Below, piece after piece: positions 42,409 to 51,302 of a stretch of 64,000 nucleotides of DNA (its first letter is position 1; the number at the start of each line of letters is the position of its first letter). Below the pieces are notes generated by a model. That model searched no databases, was not told where the DNA came from, and worked only from the letters and a program-made list of their open reading frames with translations. The stretch is from DATEDA01 sp963789885 (GTDB taxonomy: Bacteria > Pseudomonadota > Gammaproteobacteria > Burkholderiales > SG8-39): assembly GCA_963789885.1 (NCBI GenBank), contig CAWBNB010000064.1, forward strand, positions 248,001 to 312,000. The letters are read 5' to 3'. Both the position numbers and the translations under genes were made by a program.

Positions 42409-44001
42409 ATGAACTTCTCCCGCTACACCTCCTCGTACCCGACCGCGCGCCGGCCGACGATGGCGGCGAACGTCGTATCGACCTCGCAGCCGCTCGCTGC
42501 GCAGGCGGGCCTGCGGATGCTGCTCGAGGGCGGCAACGCGGTGGACGCCGCGCTCGGCGCGGCGATCGCGCTCACGATCGTCGAACCGATCTCGAACGGC
42601 ATCGGGTCGGATCTCTTCGCGATCGTCTGGGACGGCAAGGAACTCGCCGGCCTCAACGCTTCGGGCCGTTCGCCGGCCGCGTGGACGCCGGCGTACTTCG
42701 CCGGGCAGAAGACGGTCCCGGTCCGCGGCTGGAACAGCGTGTCGGTGCCGGGCTGCGTGGCGGCGTGGGCCGAGCTCTCGGAGCGCTACGGCCAGCTGCC
42801 GTTCGAGAAGCTGTTCGAGCCGGCGATCGACTACGCGTACAACGGGTACCTCGTCTCGCCGTTCGTGGCACAGCGCTGGGCGCAGCAGGTGCCCGAGCTG
42901 AAAGACCAGCCCGGCTTCGCGCAGGCCTTCCTGCCTGGCGGCCGGCCGCCGCACGAAGGGGAGCGGTTCACGCTCCGCGAGGCGGCTGCGACGCTGGAGC
43001 TGATCGCCGAGACGCGCGGCAGGGCCTTCTACGAGGGCGAGCTCGCCGAGCGGATCGAGGCGCACGCCGCCGCCTGCGAGGGCGCGATGACGCGCGCGGA
43101 CCTCGCCGAGCACACCAACGACTGGGTCGGAACGATCACGCAGGACTACCGCGGCTACACCGTGCACGAGATTCCGCCGAACGGCCAGGGCATCGTCTGC
43201 CTGATGGCGCTCGGCATGCTGTCGCATTTCGACGTCGCGAAGCTCGCGGTCGACTCGCCGGACAGCGTCCACCTCCAGATCGAGGCGGTGAAGCTCGCCT
43301 TTGCCGACGCGCGCGCGTACGTCGCCGACGGCGCGGCGATGACCGAGGTGAAGCACTCGCACCTGCTCGACCGCGACTATCTCGCTTCGCGCGCGCGGCT
43401 GATCGACATGAAGCGCGCCCAGGACTTCGGCCACGGCACACCGCCGCGCGGCGGCACGATCTACCTCACCGCTGCCGACGCGAACGGCATGATGGTGTCG
43501 CTCATCCAGTCGAACTACATGGGCTTCGGTTCCGGCGTCGTCGTGCCGGGCACCGGCATCAGCCTGCAGAACCGCGGCTACGGGTTCGTGCTCAAGCCGG
43601 GCCATCCGAATCAGGTAGCGCCGCGGAAGCGGCCGTACCACACGATCATCCCCGGCTTCGTGACGAAGAACGGCGTGCCGGTGATGAGCTTCGGGCTGAT
43701 GGGCGGCACGATGCAGCCGCAGGGCCACACCCAGCTGATGGTGCGGATGATCGACTACGGCCAGAGCCCGCAGAGCGCGATCGACGGCCCGCGCTTCCGC
43801 GTCATGACCGGCATGGACGTGAACCTGGAAACCGCGTTCCCGCCGGCGACGGTGAGCGAGCTGGCGCGCCGCGGCCACCGGCTCGTCGAGCTGCCGGAGG
43901 GCTACATGGACTTCGGCTGCGCGCAGATCGCGCTGCGCGTCGACGGGGGGTACGTCACCGCTTCCGATCCGCGGCGGGATTCACTCGCGGTCGGGTTCTA
44001 A
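42409..44001 (+). CDS. Gamma-glutamyltransferase-family Ntn hydrolase
   Basis: The 530-residue protein has the Ntn-hydrolase layout of gamma-glutamyltransferases: an N-terminal half (AGLRMLLEGGNAVDAALGAA, IVEPISNGIGSDLFAIVWDG) and the self-cleavage site at Thr350 (RGGTIYLTAADANG), then QSNYMGFGSGVVVPGTGISL. It has no signal peptide, so it should be cytoplasmic, unlike secreted GGT. Relatives cleave gamma-glutamyl or other amide bonds. The motif around the nucleophile (GTIYLT in place of TTHYS) places it in a divergent branch. Confidence 0.85.
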   Translation: MNFSRYTSSYPTARRPTMAANVVSTSQPLAAQAGLRMLLEGGNAVDAALGAAIALTIVEPISNGIGSDLFAIVWDGKELAGLNASGRSPAAWTPAYFAGQKTVPVRGWNSVSVPGCVAAWAELSERYGQLPFEKLFEPAIDYAYNGYLVSPFVAQRWAQQVPELKDQPGFAQAFLPGGRPPHEGERFTLREAAATLELIAETRGRAFYEGELAERIEAHAAACEGAMTRADLAEHTNDWVGTITQDYRGYTVHEIPPNGQGIVCLMALGMLSHFDVAKLAVDSPDSVHLQIEAVKLAFADARAYVADGAAMTEVKHSHLLDRDYLASRARLIDMKRAQDFGHGTPPRGGTIYLTAADANGMMVSLIQSNYMGFGSGVVVPGTGISLQNRGYGFVLKPGHPNQVAPRKRPYHTIIPGFVTKNGVPVMSFGLMGGTMQPQGHTQLMVRMIDYGQSPQSAIDGPRFRVMTGMDVNLETAFPPATVSELARRGHRLVELPEGYMDFGCAQIALRVDGGYVTASDPRRDSLAVGF

Positions 44002-44013
44002 TTTAGCAGGAGC

Positions 44014-44727
44014 ATGGTCATGCGCCGCAGCCTGGCACTCGTCGCCGCCGCGCTCCTCGCCGCCGGCTGCGCCACGGCGCCCTCGCCCGGCGGCGCTCCG
44101 GCCGACTACCGGACCGTCCTGCCCGGATCGTCGGTGCACGCTTCCGGCTTCCTCGGCGACTACAGCCAGTTCCAGAAGGTGCCGGGGCGCCTCGACACGT
44201 GGCAGTGGGTGAAGCCCGGCGTCGATTGGAAGCAGTACACGAAGATCTACCTCGCGCCGGTCGAGGTGTGGATCAACCCGGGAGCGGATTACCCGGGCAT
44301 CCAGCCCGCGCTCTACAAGCAGATCACCGACGAATTCCGCGGCGTGGTGGCGAAGGAGTTCCGCGCCGGCGGCTACGAGGTCGTGGACCGGCCGGGCCCG
44401 GGCGTACTGATCATCCATTTCGCGCTCACCGGCGTGAACCCGGAGCGACCCGGCTTCACGCCGCTCGACGTGCTGCCGATCAAGATCGCGATCGACGCCG
44501 CGCGCTTCGCGACCGGCACCGACAAGACGGTGATCGCGATGTCCGGCGAGGCCGAGGTCCGCGACGGGGCCTCGAACGAGCGGCTCTTCGCGCAGGTCAC
44601 GACGCGCAAGGACGCGCACCTGTTCGTCGGCAAGCAGATCTCCTGGTCCGACGTGAGCACGGGCGCGACCGAGTGGGCCGAGCAGGCGCGCGCGCGGCTC
44701 GACAAGGCGCGGGGCGTCACCCGGTAG
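44014..44727 (+). CDS. DUF3313 lipoprotein
   Basis: The 237-residue protein has a lipoprotein signal with Cys19 (LLAAGC) and the DUF3313 pattern: SGFLGDYSQFQKVPGRLDTW, YTKIYLAPVEVWINPGADY and a C-terminal region (EAEVRDGASNERLFAQVTTR). The family is of unknown function and outer-membrane associated by its signal. It is inside the operon, 12 bases after the GGT-like gene. Confidence 0.82.
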   Translation: MVMRRSLALVAAALLAAGCATAPSPGGAPADYRTVLPGSSVHASGFLGDYSQFQKVPGRLDTWQWVKPGVDWKQYTKIYLAPVEVWINPGADYPGIQPALYKQITDEFRGVVAKEFRAGGYEVVDRPGPGVLIIHFALTGVNPERPGFTPLDVLPIKIAIDAARFATGTDKTVIAMSGEAEVRDGASNERLFAQVTTRKDAHLFVGKQISWSDVSTGATEWAEQARARLDKARGVTR

Positions 44728-44750
44728 CGAGACAGGACTAGGAGCGCATC

Positions 44751-45674
44751 ATGCAGCCGTCCCTGCTCGAAGAGCTGACCCCAGTTCCCAACCCCTACCC
44801 GATCGTCGCCGAAGAGGCCTACCCCGACGTCTGGCGCCTGTGCGAGCAGGCGCGTGACCTCGCGTGGGACCCCGCGAAGATCGATTTCTCGGACGTCGCG
44901 GATGCCGACATCCCGCGCGAAGTGCGCGCCGCCGGCGCCGAGTGGTGGTCGCTGCGCGCGTGGATGGAGCACGGCGCGACGCCGTACGGCGCGGAGCGCC
45001 TGCGCGACGCGATCTTCGGCCACCAGCCGTTCGAGGTGAAGCAGCACATCGCCAACTTCATCATGGAGGAGCTGCGCCACCACGAGGCGTCGTTTCGCAT
45101 CGCGCGGGCGATCGGCACGGGCGTGAGCGATTACGAGCCGACGCCGCGCGCCGACTACTTCCAGTCGATCATCCCGCGCTTCCACGACGAGCGCGACGAG
45201 AAGGCGATGTCGTTCTTCGCCGGGCTCGCGGTGAACACGCTGTTCGAGCAGCTCTCCGGCGAGCTCCTCCAGGCGCGCTACGAGAACGCGCGCTACGAGT
45301 CGATCAAGGAGGCGTGCCGCCTGATCCTGCGCGACGAGGCGCGGCACATCCAGTTCGGGCGGATCATCATGCGCCGCTTCTTCGGCGAGCTCGCCGAGCC
45401 CGAGAAGGCGCTGCTCGGCGCGAAGTTCTCGAAGAAGCTCCGCGGCAGCCTGCTGAACGGCGTGTACGCGGTGGTGAACCTGCCCGAGGACGAGCGCAGG
45501 CGCTCGGGCCGCAACCGCGCGCTCGCCGCCGAATGGGGCCTGGGCGCGACGCATCCCGACGACGAAGTCGCGGTCATCCGCCGCGGCCTCGACAAAATCC
45601 GCGCCGACGTCGCGCCGTACGGCGTGCCGATCCCGCGGATCCCGGAGATCGACGACGTTGCCGTACCTGCTTGA
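44751..45674 (+). CDS. Ferritin-like diiron protein
   Basis: The 307-residue protein is helical with paired Glu/His motifs expected of a diiron four-helix bundle: EELRHHEASFR (Glu106 or 107 and His110 or 111), LFEQLSGELLQ (Glu166 and Glu171) and RDEARHIQFGR (Glu196 and His199). This fits ferritin-like oxidases or oxygenases such as R2-like ligand-binding proteins. The reaction is not known; oxidation of a pathway intermediate is an inference. It lies between the DUF3313 lipoprotein and the RidA gene in the operon. Confidence 0.8.
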   Translation: MQPSLLEELTPVPNPYPIVAEEAYPDVWRLCEQARDLAWDPAKIDFSDVADADIPREVRAAGAEWWSLRAWMEHGATPYGAERLRDAIFGHQPFEVKQHIANFIMEELRHHEASFRIARAIGTGVSDYEPTPRADYFQSIIPRFHDERDEKAMSFFAGLAVNTLFEQLSGELLQARYENARYESIKEACRLILRDEARHIQFGRIIMRRFFGELAEPEKALLGAKFSKKLRGSLLNGVYAVVNLPEDERRRSGRNRALAAEWGLGATHPDDEVAVIRRGLDKIRADVAPYGVPIPRIPEIDDVAVPA

Positions 45675-45687
45675 GGGAGGAGAGATC

Positions 45688-46146
45688 ATGGCCAAGTTCC
45701 ACAACCCGAAGACGATCGCCGACCCGATCGGCACCTACTCGAACGGCGTCGAGGTGCCGCCGAACGCGCGCTGGCTGTACGTCGCCGGGCAGGTGGCCCT
45801 GCGCAAGGACGGGAGCGTGCCGTCGACGATCGAGGAGCAGACCGAGGTCGTCTGGCAGAACGTCGTCGCGATCCTCGACTCGGCCGGGATGAAGGTGACC
45901 GACCTCGTCAAGATCACGCAATACCTGACGCGCCTCGATAACTTCCCGGCTTACGCCGCCGCGCGCGCGAAGTTCCTCGCCGGGCACCGGCCCGCGTCGA
46001 CCGGGCTGATCATCAGCTCGCTCGTCCGGCCGGAGTTCCTGGTCGAAGTCGAGGCGGTCGCGGCGAAGGCGGCGCCGGCGGCCAAGGCGGCGAAGGCCGC
46101 CAAGCCGCCCGCCCGCAAGGCCGCAAAGCGCAAGAAGCACCGGTAG
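45688..46146 (+). CDS. RidA-family imine/enamine deaminase
   Basis: The 152-residue protein has the RidA fold pattern (LYVAGQVALRKDGSVPSTIE, VWQNVVAILDSAGMKVTDLV, KITQYLTRLDNFPAYAAARA, STGLIISSLVRPEFLVEVEA). RidA proteins hydrolyse reactive enamines and imines made by PLP or other enzymes. It has an extra Lys/Ala-rich tail (about residues 127-152) that most members lack and that may bind nucleic acid or membranes. The ATG at 45688 has GGGAGGAGAG before it. Confidence 0.85.
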   Translation: MAKFHNPKTIADPIGTYSNGVEVPPNARWLYVAGQVALRKDGSVPSTIEEQTEVVWQNVVAILDSAGMKVTDLVKITQYLTRLDNFPAYAAARAKFLAGHRPASTGLIISSLVRPEFLVEVEAVAAKAAPAAKAAKAAKPPARKAAKRKKHR

Positions 46147-46150
46147 ACCG

Positions 46151-47111
46151 ATGCGACTCGCGCTCGGACTCGCATTGCGCGCTCTCTCTCGCGCTCGACG
46201 CCGTCGCCCAGCCCTATCCCGCCAAGCCGGTCCGGCTCATCGTCCCCTATCCGCCCGGCGGATCGGCGGACATCCTCGCGCGCGCCATCGGGCAGAAGGC
46301 CGGCGAAGGGCTCGGCCAGTCGATGGTCGTCGAGAACCGGCCGGGCGCCGGCACGGCGATCGGCACCGAGGCGCTCGCGAAGAGCGCCCCCGACGGCTAC
46401 TCGATCATGATCGGCACCGTCAGCTCGCACGCGATCAACCCCGCGCTCAATCCGAAGCTGCCGTTCGACCCGGTCCGGGACTTCACGCCGGTGTCGCTCG
46501 TCGCGACCATCCCGTTCGCGATGATCGTGCACCCGTCGGTGCCGGCGAAAACGGTGCAGGAGTTCGTCGCGCTTGCGCGGGCGAAACCCGGGACGCTCAA
46601 CTATTCCTCCGCCGGCAACGGGACGTCGAACCACCTCGCCGGCGAGCTCCTGCGGTCGATGACGGGCATCGACATCGTCCACATCCCGTACAAGGGCAGC
46701 GCGCCGGCGCTGAGCGATCTCCTCGCCGGACAGGTCTCGCTGATGTTCGACCTGGTGCTGACGGCGGCGCCGCACGTGAAGTCCGGCGCGGCGCGCGGCC
46801 TCGCCGTCACCGGCGCGCAGCGGTCCTCGGTGCTGCCCGACCTCCCGACCGTGGCCGAGTCCGGGATCCCGGGCTACGACGTGAGCGCCTGGTTCGGCAT
46901 CTTCGCGCCGGCGGGCGTGCCGCAGCCGGTGGTACAGCGCCTGAACGCCGAGTTCGTGAAGGCGCTGCGCGAGCCCGACCTGCGACAGCGGCTCGCGAGC
47001 CAGGGCGCCGAGCCGCTTACGAGCACGCCCGACGAGTTCGCCGCCTATCTCCGCTCGGAGATCGACAAGTGGGCGAAGGTGGTGAGGGCGGCGGGAATGA
47101 AGGTCGACTGA
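46151..47111 (+). pseudogene. Bug/TctC-type binding protein, frameshifted in the signal peptide
   Basis: The ATG at 46151 opens a signal peptide (MRLALGLALRAL), but the frame then leaves the gene. The body continues in another frame as LALDAVAQPYPAKPVRLIVP, YPPGGSADILARAIGQ, MVVENRPGAG and the rest of a full Bug protein ending MKVD. A one-base change in the CT repeat at about 46181-46190 accounts for it. Corrected, it would be about 320 residues with a normal signal. It is the last gene of the operon, so it probably supplied the substrate. Confidence 0.8.
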
Positions 47112-47117
47112 CGCAGT

Positions 47118-48854
47118 CTACAGCGGCGTCACGCGCGCGTGCAGCACCGCCGCCTGTCCGCCGCGCACCGCCGCGAGGCAGCGCTGGATCGCCGCGGGGA
47201 CGGTCTCCGGATCCTCGATGCGCTCCCCGTAGGCGCCGGCCGCCTCGGCAATCTTCGCGAAGTTCATGTCCGGGGCGAGCAGCGCCTCGTACTGGTTCGT
47301 CGCCTTCGCCTCCCCGTCCGGATACACGCGGAGCGTCGCCTCCTTCACCGCCGACCAGCCGGAGTTGTCGAGGACGACCGTGAAGATCGGCAGCCGGTAC
47401 TGCTTGGCCACCGCGTAGACGGACGCCGGGTTGCAGAAGTAGAAACTCCCGTCGCCGCAGATCTGCACCACCGTCCGGTCGGGCCGCGCGAGCTTGACCC
47501 CGAGCGCCGTCCCGCCGGAGAAGCCGAGCCCTCCGCCCGCCAGCCCGACGATCGTGCCGGGCACGTTGCGCGGGATCTGGTTGAACACCGCGAGGGTGTT
47601 GCGGATCGCCTCGTTCACGACGACGTCGTCCGGCCCGATCGCGCGGCCGACCTCGGCGCAGAGGTACTGGGGATTGATCTTCCCTCGCGCGCCCTTGTCC
47701 GCAGCGAGCTTCGCGAGCCCGCTCTTGCGAGCCGCGTGTTCGGCGGCGAGCGTCTCGACCCGCTTCGCCGCCGCGGCGCGGAACGCGGGCGTCGCCTTCG
47801 CCTTCAGCGCTTCGAGGAGCTGCTCGAGGATCCGCCGGCTCGCGCCCTGGATCCGCAGGTTCGTCGCGAAGTCCCACATCGGGAAACCCTGCTTCACCAC
47901 GTCCACGTCGATCTGCGCCCAGAACGTCGCGGGGTTCTCCGGCGTGTCGCGGGGGATCCACGGCACGTCGACGTCGAGCAGGATGCCGACGTCCGCCTCG
48001 GCGACGTGCGTGCCGGGAACGAACCCCGCGCAGCACGGCGAGTCGGCCGGGATGTTGAGATGGAGCGGGTTGAACTCGAAGACGCGGATGCCCGCGAGGC
48101 GCGCGAGCTCGTCGAGCAGTGCGGGCGTCGACGGGTCGCGGCCGGCGTACGCGGTGACCAGGATCGGATGCTGCGCCGCGATCAGCCGGTCGGCGAGCGC
48201 CGCGACCGCCTGCGGGTCGGCGCCGCCCGCGACGGCCGCGCCGAACCGCTCCGGCGGGAACGACCGCACCGAGCTCTCGGCCCAGGTCTCGGCGAGCGTC
48301 TCGCGCGGGAGCACGAGATACACCGGGCCCTTCGGGTCGCTCTCCATCATCGTGTGCGCGCGGCGGAGCGCCTCCTTCGCCACCACACCCGACGGGAGGC
48401 TGTATTCCCACTTCACGTACGGGCGCACGATGCCGGCCTGGTCGTACAGCTCCTGCACGAAGTGGACGTAGGTGTCGCGCGCGCCGGTGAGCTCGCCTCG
48501 CTGCGTGAACGGCGCGCGGCCCGCCATCAGCAGCACCGGCGTGCGGCCGCGAAAGGCGTTGTGCATCGCCACCGCGGAATTCCCGGTCCCGACGTCGACG
48601 TGCACCAGGACGCCCTGGCCGCGGCCGGTCACCATCGCGTAGCCGGCGGCCATGTGCACGGCGACGTTCTCGTGCGGGCAGAGGATCGTCGTCGGGAACG
48701 TGCGCCCGCGCTTCCGCCAGCGCGCCATTTCCTCGATGAGCGGCGCGTGGTCGGTCCCGTAGTTGCAGAAGAGATACTCCAGGCCGAGCTCGTTCAGGCC
48801 CTCGAGAAAATAGTGCGCGGTGGTGTTGAGCCTGACTTGCGGCGACTGGTCCAT
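47118..48854 (-). CDS. ThDP-dependent acetolactate synthase/decarboxylase-like enzyme
   Basis: The 578-residue protein has the catalytic glutamate (CPHENVAVHMAAGYA), the VGTGNSAVAMHNAFRGRTPV segment and a ThDP motif GDGSFYFCNPASVYAV through VVLDNSGW. It resembles the oxalyl-CoA/benzoylformate-decarboxylase side of the family. The substrate is unknown. It is convergent with the preceding operon (6 bases apart) and divergent from the amidase. Confidence 0.87.
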   Translation of the reverse strand: MDQSPQVRLNTTAHYFLEGLNELGLEYLFCNYGTDHAPLIEEMARWRKRGRTFPTTILCPHENVAVHMAAGYAMVTGRGQGVLVHVDVGTGNSAVAMHNAFRGRTPVLLMAGRAPFTQRGELTGARDTYVHFVQELYDQAGIVRPYVKWEYSLPSGVVAKEALRRAHTMMESDPKGPVYLVLPRETLAETWAESSVRSFPPERFGAAVAGGADPQAVAALADRLIAAQHPILVTAYAGRDPSTPALLDELARLAGIRVFEFNPLHLNIPADSPCCAGFVPGTHVAEADVGILLDVDVPWIPRDTPENPATFWAQIDVDVVKQGFPMWDFATNLRIQGASRRILEQLLEALKAKATPAFRAAAAKRVETLAAEHAARKSGLAKLAADKGARGKINPQYLCAEVGRAIGPDDVVVNEAIRNTLAVFNQIPRNVPGTIVGLAGGGLGFSGGTALGVKLARPDRTVVQICGDGSFYFCNPASVYAVAKQYRLPIFTVVLDNSGWSAVKEATLRVYPDGEAKATNQYEALLAPDMNFAKIAEAAGAYGERIEDPETVPAAIQRCLAAVRGGQAAVLHARVTPL

Positions 48855-48933
48855 GGGCGTCCTCGGGCGCTAGCGCGGACCGCATGATAGCGCCTGCGCT
48901 AAGATCGGCCGCCCAAGGGTGGCACGAGAGCAC

Positions 48934-50340
48934 ATGAGCACCGACCTCTGCTTCATGCCGGCGACGGAACTCGTCGACCGCTACGCTGCCAAGACGCTCT
49001 CGCCCGTCGAGGTAGCGCGCGCGGTGCTCGACCGCATCGGCGCGCTCAACCCGAAGCTGAACGCCTATTGCCTGGTCGACGAGGCGGGCGCGCTCGCCGC
49101 CGCGCGCGCGTCCGAGGCGCGCTGGCAGAAGGGCGAGCCGGCGGGGCCGGTCGACGGCGTGCCGGCGTCGATCAAGGACCTCGTCCTTGCGAAGGGCTGG
49201 CCGACGCTGCGCGGCTCGAAGTCGGTCGACCCGACCGGCCCGTGGAACGACGACGCCCCCGCGACCGCGCGCCTGCGCGAGAGCGGCGCGGTGCTCCTCG
49301 GCAAGACCTGCACGCCGGAGTTCGGCTGGAAGGGCGTGACCGACAGCTCGCTCACCGGCATCACCCGCAACCCGTGGAACCTCGAGCGCACGCCGGGCGG
49401 CTCGAGCGGCGGCGCCTCGGCGCAGCTCGCGGCGGGTCTCGGCCAGCTCGCGGTCGGGACCGACGGCGGCGGCTCGATCCGCATCCCCTGCGCGTTCGCC
49501 GGCGTATCGGGAATCAAGGCGCAGTTCGGCCGCGTGCCGGCGTGGCCCCTGTCGCCGATGGGGACCGTCGCGCACATCGGGCCGATGGCGCGTTCGATCG
49601 CGGACGTCGCGCTGATGCTGAACGTGCTCGCGCGGCCCGACATCCGCGACTGGCACGCCCTCCCCTGGGACGGCGCCGACTTCACCGCGGGGCTCGACCA
49701 CGGCCTCAAGGGGCTGCGGATCGCCTACAGCCCGCGGCTCGGCTACATCAAGTACGTGCACTCCGAGGTCGAGGCGCGCGTGGCCGAGGCGGTGAAGACG
49801 CTCGCCGACCTCGGCGCGCGCGTCGAGCAGGTCGACCCGGATTTCCCGGACGCGCGCGACACGTTCTGGGTGCACTGGACGGGCGGCGCGTTCAATGCGC
49901 TGCGCAAGCTTCCGCCGGAGAAGTTCGCCCTGCTCGAGCCGGCGCTGCAGAAGGCCTTCGAAGCCGGCTCGCGGCACTCGCTCGCCGCGTACTTCGACGC
50001 GGTCGCGGCGCGCATGGCGATGGGCGAGCGGATGAAACGCTTCCACCTCGACTGGGATCTCCTCGCGACGCCGGCGCTCGCCGTGCCCGCCTTCGAGGTC
50101 GGCCGGATCGTGCCGCAGGAACCCGTCGGCCCCGAGGACGACTGGACCTGGTGGACGCCATTTAGTTATCCGTTCAACCTCACGCAGCAGCCCGCGCTCT
50201 CGGTGCCGTGCGGGTTCACGAAGGACGGGCTGCCGGTCGGGCTGCAACTCGTCGCCCCGGCGTTCCGGGAGGACCTCGCGCTCCGCGCGGCGCACGCGTT
50301 CCAGAGCGCGACCGATCATCTGAAGCGGCCGGCGCTCTAG
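48934..50340 (+). CDS. Amidase signature enzyme
   Basis: The 468-residue hydrolase has the amidase catalytic triad: Lys81 (SIKDLVL), cis-Ser157 (TPGGSSGGASAQLAAG) and nucleophile Ser181 (GTDGGGSIRIPCAF). It hydrolyses an amide to acid and ammonia. It lies with a glutathione transferase and an MFS transporter and is likely catabolic. The ATG at 48934 is preferred to 48919 because it matches the usual family start. Confidence 0.9.
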   Translation: MSTDLCFMPATELVDRYAAKTLSPVEVARAVLDRIGALNPKLNAYCLVDEAGALAAARASEARWQKGEPAGPVDGVPASIKDLVLAKGWPTLRGSKSVDPTGPWNDDAPATARLRESGAVLLGKTCTPEFGWKGVTDSSLTGITRNPWNLERTPGGSSGGASAQLAAGLGQLAVGTDGGGSIRIPCAFAGVSGIKAQFGRVPAWPLSPMGTVAHIGPMARSIADVALMLNVLARPDIRDWHALPWDGADFTAGLDHGLKGLRIAYSPRLGYIKYVHSEVEARVAEAVKTLADLGARVEQVDPDFPDARDTFWVHWTGGAFNALRKLPPEKFALLEPALQKAFEAGSRHSLAAYFDAVAARMAMGERMKRFHLDWDLLATPALAVPAFEVGRIVPQEPVGPEDDWTWWTPFSYPFNLTQQPALSVPCGFTKDGLPVGLQLVAPAFREDLALRAAHAFQSATDHLKRPAL

Positions 50341-50370
50341 CGCCGGCGATCAACAACGGGAGGACAGGAC

Positions 50371-50982
50371 ATGCTGAAGATCTGGGGCCGGGTCAACTCG
50401 ATCAACGTCCAGAAGGTCATGTGGGCGGTCGGCGAGCTCAAGATTCCGCACGAGCGCGTGGACGCCGGGATGGCGTTCGGCGTCGTCAATTCACCCGAGT
50501 ACCGGAAAATGAACCCGAACGGCCGCGTGCCGACGATCGACTACGACGGCTTCGTGTTATGGGAGTCGAACGTGATCGTGCGCTACCTGTATGCGAAGCA
50601 CGGCGCAGCGCGCACGCTCGAGCAGGGCTATGCCGAAGAGAAGTGGATGGACTGGACGACGAGCACTGTCGCCGCGCCGATCACGACCATTTTCTGGCAG
50701 CTGATCCGCACCCCGGCCGACAAGCGCGACATGCCCGCGGTCGAGGCCGCGATCAAGCAGGCGATCGACGTCTTCAAGATCGCGGACGATGCGCTCGGCG
50801 CGAAGCCCTACCTCGGCGGCAGCGAGCTCTCGATGGGCGACATCCCGTTCGGCTGCTTCGTCAACCGCTGGATGCAGCTGCCGATCCAGCGCCCGGACCA
50901 CGCCAATCTCGCCCGGTACTACGAGCGCCTGAAGTCGCGCCCGGCCTACCGCCAGCACGTGACGGCGATCCCGCTGACCTGA
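50371..50982 (+). CDS. Glutathione S-transferase family protein
   Basis: The 203-residue protein has a thioredoxin-fold N-terminal half (MLKIWGRVNSINVQKVMWAV, MNPNGRVPTIDYDGFVLWES) and a helical C-terminal half (GGSELSMGDIPFGCFVNRWM). Asn/Ser near the N-terminus are the likely glutathione ligands. It may add or transfer glutathione to substrates. It follows the amidase by 30 bases with a clear ribosome site (GGGAGGAC). Confidence 0.88.
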   Translation: MLKIWGRVNSINVQKVMWAVGELKIPHERVDAGMAFGVVNSPEYRKMNPNGRVPTIDYDGFVLWESNVIVRYLYAKHGAARTLEQGYAEEKWMDWTTSTVAAPITTIFWQLIRTPADKRDMPAVEAAIKQAIDVFKIADDALGAKPYLGGSELSMGDIPFGCFVNRWMQLPIQRPDHANLARYYERLKSRPAYRQHVTAIPLT

Positions 50983-50997
50983 CCGAGGACTCTCCCG

Positions 50998-51255
50998 ATG
51001 ACCGACGACTCGCGCGGCCTGCGCATCCACTTCGTCGACGGCAGCACGCTCGCCGTCAGCTTCCCCACGCAGAAGGACAACGAGATCGCCGCCGAGCTCG
51101 CGCGCGAAGCAATCCTCAAGGACCGGATGATCGCGATCGAGGCCGACGGCTGCGTGCACTTCGTGCCGTTCGACAACGTCAAGTACATCAGCGTGTACCC
51201 GGTGCCGGAGCGGCTGGGGAAGAACGTGATCCGCGGCGCGACGCTGCGGGACTGA
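50998..51255 (+). CDS. Small hypothetical protein
   Basis: The 85-residue product (GLRIHFVDGSTLAVSFPTQK, then KDRMIAIEADGCVHFVPFDN and VKYISVYPVP) is a compact alpha/beta domain without a signal. It lies between the GST and the MFS transporter genes and may be part of their operon. The family is not recognised. Confidence 0.65.
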   Translation: MTDDSRGLRIHFVDGSTLAVSFPTQKDNEIAAELAREAILKDRMIAIEADGCVHFVPFDNVKYISVYPVPERLGKNVIRGATLRD

Positions 51256-51302
51256 AGCGCACCGCCCCGCCCGAAGCGACGGTCCGCGCGACCGCTTCCC
51301 CG

